Assembly: GCF_003144245.1 (NCBI RefSeq)
Contig: NW_020289975.1
Location: forward strand, 1,631,496-1,695,495
DNA length: 64,000 nucleotides
Direction: 5' to 3'
Source: Jaminaea rosea
Taxonomy: Eukaryota; Basidiomycota; Exobasidiomycetes; Microstromatales
Shown here: in pieces, positions 47,101 to 52,816 of the stretch
How positions within the stretch are numbered: the stretch's first letter is position 1
How the letters are laid out: every line of letters starts with the position of its first letter
Notes under the pieces: generated by a model
The model's database searches: none
Told to the model about the DNA's origin: nothing
Seen by the model: only the letters and a program-made list of their open reading frames with translations
Program-made: the position numbers and the translations under genes

Positions 47101-47716
47101 CGCCCTCGTAACCGGGGCGCTGAGCCGTCTCGAGGTGGGAGATGTCAGTATCTGCCGCTTTGGCGAGTCGGTCCGTACGCTTCATCCTTTCGGACATGGG
47201 CAATTCGGCGAAGACAGCGGCTCTTCAGTCTTGCAACAGCTCTCCTTTGAGCAGAGAGGGACCAATGTCGCTCGGCTGCTGGAGCATACGCTCGAATCGC
47301 TTCAAGAAGCGCGGGACTCTCGCGGCACCTCGAGTGGCAGCTCAGCTGCTGATCTCTGGCAGCTCGAGATCATCATTTCAGACGGAGTGTGCCAAGATCA
47401 TGAGAAACTGCGCTCCTTGCTTCGTCGTGCTAGCGAGCAGCGAGTCATGATCGTCTTCATCATCGTCGACTCAATGCGCGGGGGCGGTGACCAGCAGGGC
47501 AAGTCATCCTCGTCAGCATCCTCTTCGATCTTGTCCATGTCCTCGGTCAAGTACGAGGTCGATCCAGCTACAGGCAAGATGGAGATCAAGATGGATCGCT
47601 ACCTCGATTCGTTCCCTTTCAGCTACTACGTCGTGCTTAGGGAAGCAGAGGCCTTGCCTGAGGTCCTAGCTACAACTCTGAGGCAGTGGGCGGAGAAGAT
47701 AAGGGAGGCGGAGTGA
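32129..47716 (+). CDS. MDN1: midasin, giant AAA+ ATPase of 60S ribosome assembly
   Basis: One uninterrupted exon of 15,588 bp, 5195 residues (yeast Mdn1/Rea1 4910). The start is the ATG at 32129 (MDITFQQQPSALRLDL). Six P-loops are visible: GPPSSGKT (about residue 354), GETGTGKT (732), GPTSAGKT (1185), GETGAGKT (1487), GSPGAGKT (1884) and GSSACGKT (2194). Matching Walker B sites are WVLLDEINLA, WIVLDELNLA, HLLLDEISLA and WVLLDEMNLA; AAA1 (LVLKDIDKA) and AAA6 (LLLDDANLC) are degenerate. A long helical linker follows, then a Glu/Asp/Gln-rich flexible arm (about 4230-4870) and a C-terminal MIDAS domain with LALDDSRSMADNHS (about 4970). Midasin pulls Ytm1 and Rsa4 off pre-60S particles in nucleolus and nucleoplasm; its MIDAS grips their UBL domains. 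It is head-to-head with UGO1. Confidence 0.98.
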   Translation: MDITFQQQPSALRLDLAASSAALLESIASSHASNGLPTEVKTLLEQWAAGQSTSEANPSHLLQSLSRVLAIPSLTHLVAAHFAPLLVDIAARLLPSNDTSASWLDQHTRQIFHSLALLLLPFPQLLPLVRHFLRHEALRAQPLHQTITSTLRQDAPQLLLSFVRLLHAAPPLADVLSEQLPNAFLHSVFSGRDDYDHSTRLLAVQALAGLTSISEAQRKELETRFVGRPALPKLSDDGKALLGYALEPETDEVDASLVGAENEIVDVWILPVLEKRRKIGVKALARGPTPYYESSIGLVTSHHLHHSVRDIAGVLHFQPDRAQRPPSSQRFVVTPGQEPTINCIAQALEQSLPVLITGPPSSGKTSLVSHLCSLLHPAAGKSADLPVVTLQLGDHSSLDAKSLLGSYTSSSRKPGTFEWVEGALTRAVRYGKWLVLKDIDKATSEVLSVIKPLVEALGPYKTLGATPELSLGPRGKVKAGSSFRLFALRSTTPSKNRLGRSLFPPPSFLGNKHWISLFLPSLETSDVHEILAGTFVKLAAIADGEALSTLIEAWTSVVRTASGSGGQSKGRSAATRVPTLRDLIKWCRRVEAFADPTSSSHALFSDQRKVERAFVEGAEIFLGNLQSLVITTSTGVASPHPCLAALASALGLDAERGLWLLNEKTPDVAIRGGLAFSESDQATVRVGRMDLSRRKISSHASVSRTFAMTRPAAQLLERIAASVAMKEPVLLVGETGTGKTTTVQHLASLLGRDMIALNLSQQTEASDLLGSFKPVEPRIPATELHNAWFDLFETTFSSKRNARFVETERKALQGGKWPRLVTLWKESIRMAEERKDRKSKLVASSEGAEAAAAGTTTTKKRRTERGPTPGTPSEDQEHQREAVLNASWASFAERVHDFAAQHASKRRNFVFSFDEGPLVKALREGSWVLLDEINLAASETLDSLASVLNSPDSSVTLFERGDIEPIPRHPDFRLFACMNPATDVGKKDLPVNLRSRFTELYVQSPDSDREALIAIVEKYIGHLAASDRSAVMDAAECYTEIRKLANDHQLADGANQRPHYSIRTLARSLTFAADQCAAFGLRRALWEGFVMAFTMLLDDKSAKVVKEILDRSFIGRARNAKQAATFVPPRPKGSAEYVHVSPFWLQTGSQPLEAAEDYILTPSVQAKLVGLARAILARKSPVLIQGPTSAGKTSSVEYLARRTGHRFVRINNHEHTDIQEYLGSYASDPDSGRLVFHEGLLVKALRRGDWIVLDELNLAPTDVLEALNRLLDDNRELIIPETGEVVRPHPSFMLFATQNPPGVYAGRKVLSRAFRNRFLELHFDDVPRPELETILTNRCSIPPSYASKVVSVFVELQTRRQAGRVFDTKQAFVTLRDLFRWGQREATGYQQLAENGYMLIAERARRSDDKAIVKEVIEGIMNVKIDEASLYNLKGKGRKAASDHIGADVVEAIVSACDESGIVWTAAMSRLLCLVALALKYNEPVLLVGETGAGKTSACEIVAKAFGHRLHSVSCHQNTDTADLLGGQRPLRNRGALQAQARAQGLEVLAELADADNMPADDSDLETVAIAVSKAAQRTSDEIVKQRLASAIQQINQASALFEWRDGPLVEAMRGGEHLLLDEISLAEDSVLERLNSVLEPGRTLVLAEKSSVSTKSSEGLDAAQITAADGFEVVATMNPGGDYGKKELSPALRNRFTEIWVPQVDDREDILAIFEAKWADQAEALRDWGRRILEFADWYASQVGGKEQAGIGLRDLLAWVAFIRNAVVSGSLDASTAYAHGAMLAFVDGVGTTSSTMAMTTTGLKVLRQHCLEQIRSWTGGVSPIAEPVLAATPTTFGIGPFHIARGPLMDTSATFSFEASTSASNALKVLRALHIPNKAILLEGSPGAGKTSLIGALAAASGNALTRINLSDQTELGDLFGADLPVEGGGPGEFAWKDAAFLRAMQSGEWVLLDEMNLASQSVLEGLNSCLDHRGSVYIPELGRAFDKHPDFRLFAAQNPHQQGGGRKGLPKSFLNRFTKVFVEELRADDILAICKHLYPTFAHEELVKMIRFNAELHNEVMVKHSFGRQGAPWEFNLRDLLRWLAMIHSDLGLNWTHQPIDHLAALYIQRFRSKSDRQAAAALYESIFGTKVNPDARPWPTLSSRHVQFGHALLPRHPTGSTSDIDLAVLPGHLPALEALADCVRLQWMSILVGSSACGKTSLVRMLASFVGAPLEEVRMNSGVDTMDVLGTFEQMDPHGKTRQHLQAAKRLVGELKVGALRRLGAVYEQLAVAEDAIQQGLSALTGDRWADQHLQAVLKSLSAISSSNALSSEQSQAFVMLHDALASSDPTHQSAAGRFEWNDGPLLRAMKNGSWLLLDDANLCSASVLDRLNSLFEPGGALVLSERGVVDGEIPVVRPHANFRLFMAIDPQHGELSRAMRNRGLEISLPPLPTQDAALLSGLNAFSSTGAAPVLSSRYDTDLAMGELILYSSAEYSDVFEKFAFATLPSKSVGLFSRLATATSQDDIVQLQTFLRRVGVDHAATRPRVEWNQAHQDLEAFVAQQSLDLGVNPNCWDDKLERMPLFRLGLDVAASALHLLRLLHAARKAADSTSVTSGRSVLERYAMLALSDKRTKSHDGDDGREIGQILAFAGHAQKLTSQLVFSNEATPELLETLREMVRLLYFLVNSFSQQTAFDHSTAHIVMGQVQEYAGSLAALLPTAASSWPSMGHRSANLSSGHAMREIWELSMPALAFAEAAQGSSLLHVLLSKVQRSEHNAELVSSAVDLAATVRLSGNESWTASQKSDVLAMIDRVNRQLQAQPMLARGTTVTSSWEVPLLSAIQLHSGTFAGTVSDQSVCTELYKHSLTQAAYPVRCAIAARALDWSMQASSGRVAAASLEDSFLWTAPLLSQSHVDELLQPFLLHMALFPSTRSRINMSHLARHRKTTAKMGRLVMASRATTTSTRHRALRVELIAFVKLLATKLGSSAHDEVCAAVPQLQGALDALSGASEDDVAATGQAYLDVASEMLRLYVPNVPLDPLALMRTGESLARSKLDGLVEHEVIWTNFEKQVTGHISSPMATSIQEAVKKTTEEWRSTQSKTAVDRRPDATRLAQLFRTVASVVSQTISKDRVSDLRNLIAAGGLQDQVIAREDHLQRSLQSLRRALVEEYTDLADLCSPIVKIVDLFQVGFRALLWSEQHRHAPAKQQRHAKLVDALVAFPTTRACEAFLASELPVRVKAGSSEGSLAVPMLLTVLSSVSCEVQNGRTLPAVLKILSRTYDQLFFIWTTDREHERKAAEEQSSLFKSRNNVDADIPDDEELLEAEFRSMFPEYGDIMDRDEQNAADQGSASGSKGLFFAPEYQKQLWELHCELFAATQQEGRLDSTALNRMRLQLARSLMTSSYGSAMCEDLDKKSGAFQLHVLAREAGLDDGSSHRNAAEVNFYLDANVDETSKATNIVEAMRARLSELVEEWPEQMVLQHIRDRCDAILALDSASPVAKVLSALEQLLVHSQDWEGYANSSNSLAAHRTRISDQIIAWRRLELSSWAKLLETQAQDYKASVSIWWFRIYEVAVRGMQSAVADGAAAEHLRSLVSLLDEFVRSSTLGDFAARLDLVRAFGGFLDLLFVHAPSTETEGLDRVGRIFANVVAFYGQFSATIAETLDRQRNKIEKDIRDFIKLASWKDVNIHALKQSAQKSHRRLHKSTRQFRDVLRQPVDPILAGASEIRKQAEDLTVPAQRSLSHGVFDVSMVSKTLAQLPAGPQGDAERPRHLVNLARTLEILAKKTDGHLLPALSAVHHEAIDGLATVIVSESQNFAKATPALAKEDNEKTIKDLTNQKRKAWTDLLKELRRIGFTPFVNADVASHNQDLAAVYERRLLEPAEKDLNSYYYRLLALLPRMRQSLHTANGDIPIQELQRGVSYCEHAMSIVFKERARLAKLHDSRAKLQATVARLSVLGSDAVAVPCPAHLSAHVDALGALSRRASAALREIHCESAVNIQLSPFKMAGLQSFRDGLADEMSLLSSNADKLAKLSCALNGSCSAFWTKAEHELVKQSFSDLERIAGKLERAEAAVKALCVPTSQWLTSQLAALPATSSHQPQSNGAGGDPASLSDRLIGSVLVIAQDVQQLATPATEQGDHLPDKTIVEDWQMLQAAERQLRHDEVADCIAGCLSSIATSPGSSGLNELPRISPFVANYSRLLSAHIDASRSWQRSILKLTYLLSSLVASLALYGFCKPPAQDTSEDAEAGTDSQDLEGGTGLGDGSGAQDITDQVDDDENIEELEKGDDAEGEKGETQREKGAKEAQEDIGGDLEDISADEGDDGAEEEDKDDGEQEDPDEHVGDVDPLDPNAVDEKVWSGEQDEEQKQGDDKDETNKDLDGGKEGQEDSVAKDEGKRDDKAQKESASDRKEGGEQQQDGEDSEGEEGDEGQPEDDGEGEELAPEEDDGQEQQGPGRKLDEQVDDSEKLDIDEDIKMSDQEGGDDDEDDDEVDNLSDIDLPEEGQQQDAKGGQEDDLPADAPEELEKLNDQGEQQQQGDEAADEEAEVAKNAGEDAMDADDLQDEEGEEQDDLPRAQGQDGAAMDQEQDAMLDDADPAGDSQAAGDIPASAEQAQGSAGQQGRQARQSRPTAPQGQSDNKEAAERDEQQTGDQEQAVDDPSASAARGARADTQAQDEQQTAAEEGAEEEDNKANPIRSLGDALKEFRRNLDSIAEATADETSKPEAKPEGEAMPEDGEVEHIANDNDAEMQALGAAEDEEIAQKMPEKSVQDAEQEGDAKPAAQEEDVAMQEPLGHLEPAPLPNVDEGMQQQQEQSRSDDSQRQQQPGGALMPNDIDRQARQLGVDEERESSPSIGQVDGEAEEEQVDPLPEDERQQADEALESALADFRDLSTDEERLAKAGELWRSYTAMTSDLAFALCEQLRLILTPTLAARLNGDFRTGKRLNMRKIVPFIASDFAKDKIWLRRTKPSKREYQVLLALDDSRSMADNHSVHLAYQTLALVTGALSRLEVGDVSICRFGESVRTLHPFGHGQFGEDSGSSVLQQLSFEQRGTNVARLLEHTLESLQEARDSRGTSSGSSAADLWQLEIIISDGVCQDHEKLRSLLRRASEQRVMIVFIIVDSMRGGGDQQGKSSSSASSSILSMSSVKYEVDPATGKMEIKMDRYLDSFPFSYYVVLREAEALPEVLATTLRQWAEKIREAE

Positions 47717-48051
47717 CGCTTTGTTGATATGTAGAGGTTGATTGTGGTCGCATATGATGTAAGAGCAAGCAAGCATGAATCGATTAGAAGACACGTTTAG
47801 CATCATGACCTCGACTGGACTGGACGCCTTTCGCAGCTGAGTCCATGGCCCGTGCATTCGGCCGAGGGAATTGAGCTCGTCGTCGGTCCTGGATCAACTT
47901 CTTCCCGGGCCCTTGCCGGTCGGCGTGTCCACCACTTTGTGGCCTGAACTGTGTAGCCGTCTTTCCTTCTCAATCAACACACTATTCAACACTAAACGAC
48001 GCCCGCTCCAACGTAGGTCAGCAAGGCGACACAAAGCACGAACCTATTCTC
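47717..48051 (+). promoter_or_regulatory. intergenic region MDN1 to RidA gene
   Basis: 335 bp holding the MDN1 3' UTR and the promoter/leader of the RidA gene. No gene is visible. Confidence 0.45.
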
Positions 48052-48721
48052 ATGCTCACTCTTCGATCCACTACTGCCCTCCGCACCCTTTCCTCTTGCC
48101 GCCTCGCCATCCCACTTGCACCTCGTCCTCTCCCCCGCCGTAGCTTCACCACAACAATTGCCAGCATGTCCGCCCCTTACAAGTCCATTTCGACCGACCA
48201 GGCTCCCAGCGCCATCGGCCCTTACTGCCAGGCCACGGTCCACAACGGCACCATCTACTGCTCGGGCAACATCCCCTTTGACCCCAAGACGATGCAGACC
48301 GTCGAGGGCGGCGTTGAGGCTCAGACTCAGCAAGGTGGGTGACAGGCCAGACATGAGGGTGATGAACGTCTTCTCTCGATAGCTGACTCGACGCTCGTCC
48401 TCTTTGCGTCGCTGCTGCAGCCATGACCAACCTCCTCAACGTCATCCAGGCCGCTGGAGGCGACAAGTCTACTATCCTCAAGACGACCGTCTTTATCAAG
48501 GACATGAACGACTTTGCCAAAATCAACGCTGTCTACGAGAAGGTGAGAGCTCCGATTATGTGACGAGTGCCGTGTGCATGCGCTCACTCGTTGCGTCCCT
48601 ACGTTCCCACGCTGCAAAGAACCTGGCCCCCTACAAGCCCGCCCGCTCCGCTGTCGAGGTCGCTCGTCTTCCCAAGGACGTCCTCGTCGAGGTTGAGTGC
48701 ATTGCCACCGTCAAGGCTTAG
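48052..48721 (+). CDS. MMF1: mitochondrial RidA/YjgF-family enamine deaminase
   Basis: Exons 48052-48334, 48421-48542 and 48620-48721 give 168 residues. A presequence (MLTLRSTTALRTLSSCRLA to RRSFTTTIA) precedes the RidA core: YKSISTDQAPSAIGPYCQAT, IYCSGNIPFDPKTM, NLLNVIQAAGG, ILKTTVFIKDMNDFAKIN, KPARSAVEVARLPKDVLVE and VECIATVKA. The arginine of KPARSAV matches the one that holds the 2-imino acid carboxylate. RidA proteins hydrolyse reactive enamines/imines made by PLP enzymes; yeast Mmf1 does this in mitochondria and supports isoleucine synthesis and mtDNA upkeep. An internal ATG at 48165 (MSAPYKSIS) could give a cytosolic form without the presequence, as the separate Hmf1 does in yeast. The last splice site (GCAAAG|AAC) is weaker than the others. 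Confidence 0.92.
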
Positions 48722-48928
48722 AAACTTGCGTTGCAATGACCAAGATACAATTGAAGAAGACATATTCTGCCTCCATGATCATCGTCGGTATGCCCGCTCG
48801 CTCGCTTGCGTGAGGCGCCTTATCAATCGAGAATCGAGAAAAGAAGACTCCGCCCGATCCTCTGCCTCTTCTCTTTCCCTGCTCATTCACCACTGCCATC
48901 TTGCCATCCCTCTTCTCTTACACTCATC

Positions 48929-51207
48929 ATGTCTTCGAGTCCTTACAAAGTTGCCCGCGAGCTCATAGATGCAGCGCATCGCAAAGACCCAGCCTACCTT
49001 GCTCGCTCGACGCATGCTCAGGGTGCGGCCGAAGACTCTTCGTCATCAAGTGATGCCGACGAGTATGCAGAGACGCACCAAGACGAGCTCAGCTATGCAG
49101 ATGGCGTCGAGGCGTGGGCTATGAAACTTCTAGACAGTGATCCTCAGACCTCAAATCATTTGAAGTCCCTGAGCTCAGAAGGGGGACTCGAGCTCGTCCG
49201 CCTTGCTGCACGCTGTCAACATTTGGAACGCTTTCTCACACCTCGCTCTACTTTCCCAGAGGGCAAGGCCGGCTACCTGAAATGGCGAAGGAGCCTCTAC
49301 CACATCCAAGCGGATCGGGCCAAAGAGTTACTGGCTGAAGCTGGAGTCTCGAGCGATGAGCAGGAGCTTGTGAGGAAGTGGGTAAGCAAGACGGACCTCA
49401 AGGTTGGATCCGCGGCCGCCGGGAGCAAAGGATCGGACCCAGGCACGCAGTTGCTCGAGGACGCGGCCGTTCTCGTCTTTCTTCAGGATCAATTGGCTGG
49501 CTTCGCTCAACAACACAGCGACTATACAAAGGACAAGGTTGTGAGCATTCTTGCAAAGTGAGTCAGGGCGCAGCGCATCGAATGGGTCTAATCTACATTG
49601 GCTGACACTCCTCCTGCTCCTCTCGCCCCTTGCAAGGACCTGGAAGAAGCTCTCGCCCAACGCCAAAGAAAAGGCAAAGGGACTACCCATGAACGAACCA
49701 CTGAAAGGCATCGTAGCAGAGGCAGTTGCCCAGGTAGAGGAGAAGGAGGCGGCAAAAGTAGCAGCAGAGATGTCCGACCAACAAGCAGAGTGAGCAGACT
49801 GGAGAAACAGCCTTGTGAGCACCCTTGGCCCCCCTTCGTCCTTTCCTGCTGCGACGAGTCAGTGCCAAGGTAGTGTGCAGCATTGGCTGACCATTCGATC
49901 TCCTCGCCTATAGCTCGACCTCTGCTGCCACTTCATCTTCATCTCCACCAGAGGCATCAAAAGCAAACTCTTCCTCTGGTCCTTACCAGCTACGCCCCAA
50001 GACAGCCGCCGAAGCAGAAGCGCTCCTCCTCGCCGCCCAGCAAGCGCGACGCAACCTCAACAATGACGACGAAGACGATCTCGCACCTCAAGAAGGTCCC
50101 TTCGGCTCACGTCTCCTGCGGAGCGGCGACAACTACCTCACCCACAACGCCTGGGACCATGTCTCCCCTCCTCCCGAATACCAACAGACAATCGACACCC
50201 TCCTAGCCGCCCAGCGCGAAACACGCATCGATGAAGACGAAGCAGCCACAAAATACCACGCAGACGCCGCTTCCCATTGGGATCGATTCTACTCCTTTAA
50301 CGAGCACAAGTTCTTCAAAGATCGAGCATGGCTACATCTCGAATTCCCGGAGTTGGTCGACTTGACTCGAAGTAGGGCAGGGAAGAAGAGGGTGTTTGAG
50401 ATTGGGTGCGGAGCAGGCAATACCATCTTCCCATTGTTGGGGAGAAACGAGAATGAGGAGCTCGAGGTGTACGCGTGCGATTATAGTAGGGAAGCGGTTC
50501 AGGTTGTCAAGGCGAATGCGATGTACAAGACGATGAACCCAGAGGAGGACGCCGTGGCGGGCGATGGACAAGGAGAAGAAGCGCTGGCCGCCGCTTCACC
50601 GCCAGCAGTGGCCAACGATGACAAAGAAGCCGACACCTCCACCATCACCCCCGTCACCCGACCTAAAGGTCACTGCCACGCCTTCGTCTGGGACCTCTCG
50701 TCTCCCTCGGGCGTCCCTTCCGACTCAGGCATTACCCCGGGCACCCTGGATGTAGTTGTCCTCATCTTCGTCCTCTCCGCCCTCCACCCCCGCGAATGGA
50801 GCCAAGCGCTGCAAAATGTCCACTCCCTCCTTAAGCCTGGAGGGCTGCTCCTCTTCAGGGACTATGGGAGGCACGATCTCCCCCAGTTGAGGTTCCGGAA
50901 GGGGAGGATGTTGGATGAGAACTTCTATGTGAGGGGAGATGGGACGAGGGTGTACTTCTTTACGCCGGAGGAGTTGCTCGAGATCTTCAGGGCGTCGGAC
51001 CCGCCACAGGGTCGATTGCAAGCCCAAGAGGAGAAGGACAAAGCTGCATCGACGACAACAATGGAGTCCGCGGCGGGAGACCAAGCCTCTCAGCCGCACC
51101 TCTTCCGCACTCTCCAGCTCGCAGAGGACAGGCGTATGCTCGTCAATCGCAAGGAGAAGAAGCAAATGTACAGGCGATGGATGCAGGCTAAGTTTCAGAA
51201 ATTGTAG
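48929..51207 (+). CDS. TRM140: DUF4202 domain fused by splicing to METTL2/Trm140 tRNA m3C methyltransferase
   Basis: Exons 48929-49557, 49637-49789 and 49914-51207 are in one frame and give 691 residues. Residues about 5-230 match DUF4202: KVARELIDAAHRKDP, RLAARCQHLERFLTPRSTFP, KAGYLKWRRSLYHIQAD, LEDAAVLVFLQDQLAGFA and KTWKKLSPNAKEKA. Exon 3 encodes a METTL2/Trm140-type enzyme that makes 3-methylcytidine at tRNA position 32: FGSRLLRSGDNYLTHNAWDH, HWDRFYSFNEHKFFKDRAWL, SAM motif VFEIGCGAGNTIFPLL (about 420), FVWDLSS, LIFVLSALHP, LLFRDYGRHDLPQLRF and NFYVRGDGTRVYFFTPEEL. The methyltransferase frame has no ATG in exon 3 before its SAM motif, so its start must come from exon 1 or 2 (48929, or internal ATGs such as 49770). 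If the second intron is kept, translation stops at 49791 and yields a 261-residue DUF4202 protein. Two overlapping genes are the alternative reading. Confidence 0.75.
49788..49913 (+). promoter_or_regulatory. intron whose splicing decides between stop and fusion
   Basis: Exon 2 ends GCA GA and the intron runs 49790-49913 (GTGAGC...CGCCTATAG, 124 bp), with a branch-like GGCTGACC near its end. Retention reads GCA GAG TGA, a stop within two codons. Removal joins GA|C and continues in frame into the methyltransferase. The splice site therefore acts as a switch between two products. Confidence 0.6.
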
Positions 51208-51379
51208 ACTAATGTTGATGAATGAGTGGTACAGATAGTTCAGTGGCAATGGACATGATATAATACAGTGGAAGAGGATGCTGTGATGAGTACAAGATGG
51301 AGAGCTGGATGACCGTGGCTGGAAGAAGCGGCCAGCCAGGAGGCATTGGATGGTTCGTGAGTCAATGGCGGTGTACGCG

Positions 51380-52816
51380 CTACGCAACACTCTTCCCTTT
51401 CGAACGCGAAGCCAGATGCAAGCCCAGTCCATAGCCAGCCATTGCTCCCGGCCCTTTACGAGCAGCAAGGCGAGACGGTCTATGCCGCATCGACTGCGTG
51501 GCGGGCGGCGTCCGTGTCGATTCGTCGAGAAGTCGTTGCTGTTGCCGCTTGTGTGCGAACGCAGCGATGGGATCGCTGTACCCGAGGTCGTACACCTCGT
51601 CGCCGTCGTCGGCCTCATAGCCATCATCGCCACAAAGGGCGACCAAGTTGCATCTTGCGGTCCTCCTCCCGCCGTCAGCATGCCTCTCCAATAAGCAAAC
51701 GCGAGTGCCCTCCGTGTCCAACTTCTTCCATCTCCTCGCATTCTTGCTCGCCTCACCACCAGCAGCATCACCGCACCTTTGCAAGTCCACCTCTTCTTCG
51801 CGCATCGCCACCTCTCTCCTCCTGGCACTCCCCTTCGGCAATCCTAGGGCATCACACATCTCCTCATCCTGCGTCCTTCTCACTGCCAGCCCGCTCGTTC
51901 TAACCAACAGGTCCCAAGCACTCTCTGTTGCCTGCTTTTCTTGCTCTTGCAGCTGTGCCAAGCGGTCAAGGCGGCGGATCTCTTCGTCGAGGATGGCAAG
52001 GGCGACGGAGACGGAGAGAAGCTTGGACGCGCCACAGAGGCAGAGATGCCTCCGCCGGGTCGGTGGAGCTTGTCGCGAAGGGAAGGAATGCGAGCAAAAG
52101 GGGCACATAGTCAGGAGGAGAAGCTTGCTGTTTGGAAACGAGGTGAGATCGAGTGGGGGAGGTGGAGGAGGGGGCCGAGGTCCTGGTGGCTTGGTAATGG
52201 CTTTCTCTGGGGAGGCCGATTTCCTGTGTCGCTTGATTGATTTGGGTGGAGAGGCAGCAGACGAAAACGCTGCCTTTATGGGCTCTGAAGCGTCGTCTTC
52301 CTCTGCTTTTGACGGGCCCTTGACACGCTTCTTTGCAGGTGGGCGGGGCTCGTCAGACGTAGCCTCGATGCTAGCATGCAACGCGCCCCCCGGTTTCACC
52401 GGGACGCTAGATGCCGCATGGCCCTTTGTAGGAGACTTGCTAGCTCTTGCACGTGATGGGGCTGGCCGTCTTGAAGACGAAGACGATGCTTTGATGTCTG
52501 CATTGCCTGCGAAACGCGCCAGATGGGAGCGAAACTCGAGAACGCTCTCGTCCTCCTCGTCTCGAACGCTGGAACCGACTTCAAGGAAGCCATCGCTGCT
52601 GCTGCTGCCCTGGCTAAGCGACGGCACTTGTTCTTGTTCGCAGTCAGAGTCGCTCGCGTAGACGAAGATTGTGACTTTGCGCGGCGTCTTGCTCGATGAT
52701 GGAGTCTGCGCGTTGTGGTCGCGCCTGGCGAGCGTGCTGGACGATGAGGCGTGCTGCGCGGCTGCTATTGCCATGGGCGGCGAGGGCGACATGGTGAGGT
52801 CGATGACGGCGGCCAT
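51380..52816 (-). CDS. unknown protein with SUMO-binding-like motif and C2HC-like finger
   Basis: Single exon, 478 residues. I do not recognise the family. The N terminus MAAVIDLTMSPSP has the VIDLT core of SUMO-interacting motifs followed by SP phosphosite-like positions. Residues 80-230 are Ser/Pro/Lys-rich and disordered with a run of prolines (RPPPPPPPLDL). A compact segment LLTMCPFCSHSFPSR followed by RRRHLCLCGASK resembles a small zinc-binding finger (C-x2-C...H-x-C-x-C) like those in Rad18/FAN1-type DNA repair proteins. A predicted coiled coil (LAILDEEIRRLDRLAQLQEQ) follows. The C terminus is basic. These traits suggest a nuclear, possibly genome-maintenance, protein, but that is inference only. 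It is convergent with the Trm140 gene (172 bp). Confidence 0.6.
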   Translation of the reverse strand: MAAVIDLTMSPSPPMAIAAAQHASSSSTLARRDHNAQTPSSSKTPRKVTIFVYASDSDCEQEQVPSLSQGSSSSDGFLEVGSSVRDEEDESVLEFRSHLARFAGNADIKASSSSSRRPAPSRARASKSPTKGHAASSVPVKPGGALHASIEATSDEPRPPAKKRVKGPSKAEEDDASEPIKAAFSSAASPPKSIKRHRKSASPEKAITKPPGPRPPPPPPPLDLTSFPNSKLLLLTMCPFCSHSFPSRQAPPTRRRHLCLCGASKLLSVSVALAILDEEIRRLDRLAQLQEQEKQATESAWDLLVRTSGLAVRRTQDEEMCDALGLPKGSARRREVAMREEEVDLQRCGDAAGGEASKNARRWKKLDTEGTRVCLLERHADGGRRTARCNLVALCGDDGYEADDGDEVYDLGYSDPIAAFAHKRQQQRLLDESTRTPPATQSMRHRPSRLAARKGPGAMAGYGLGLHLASRSKGKSVA

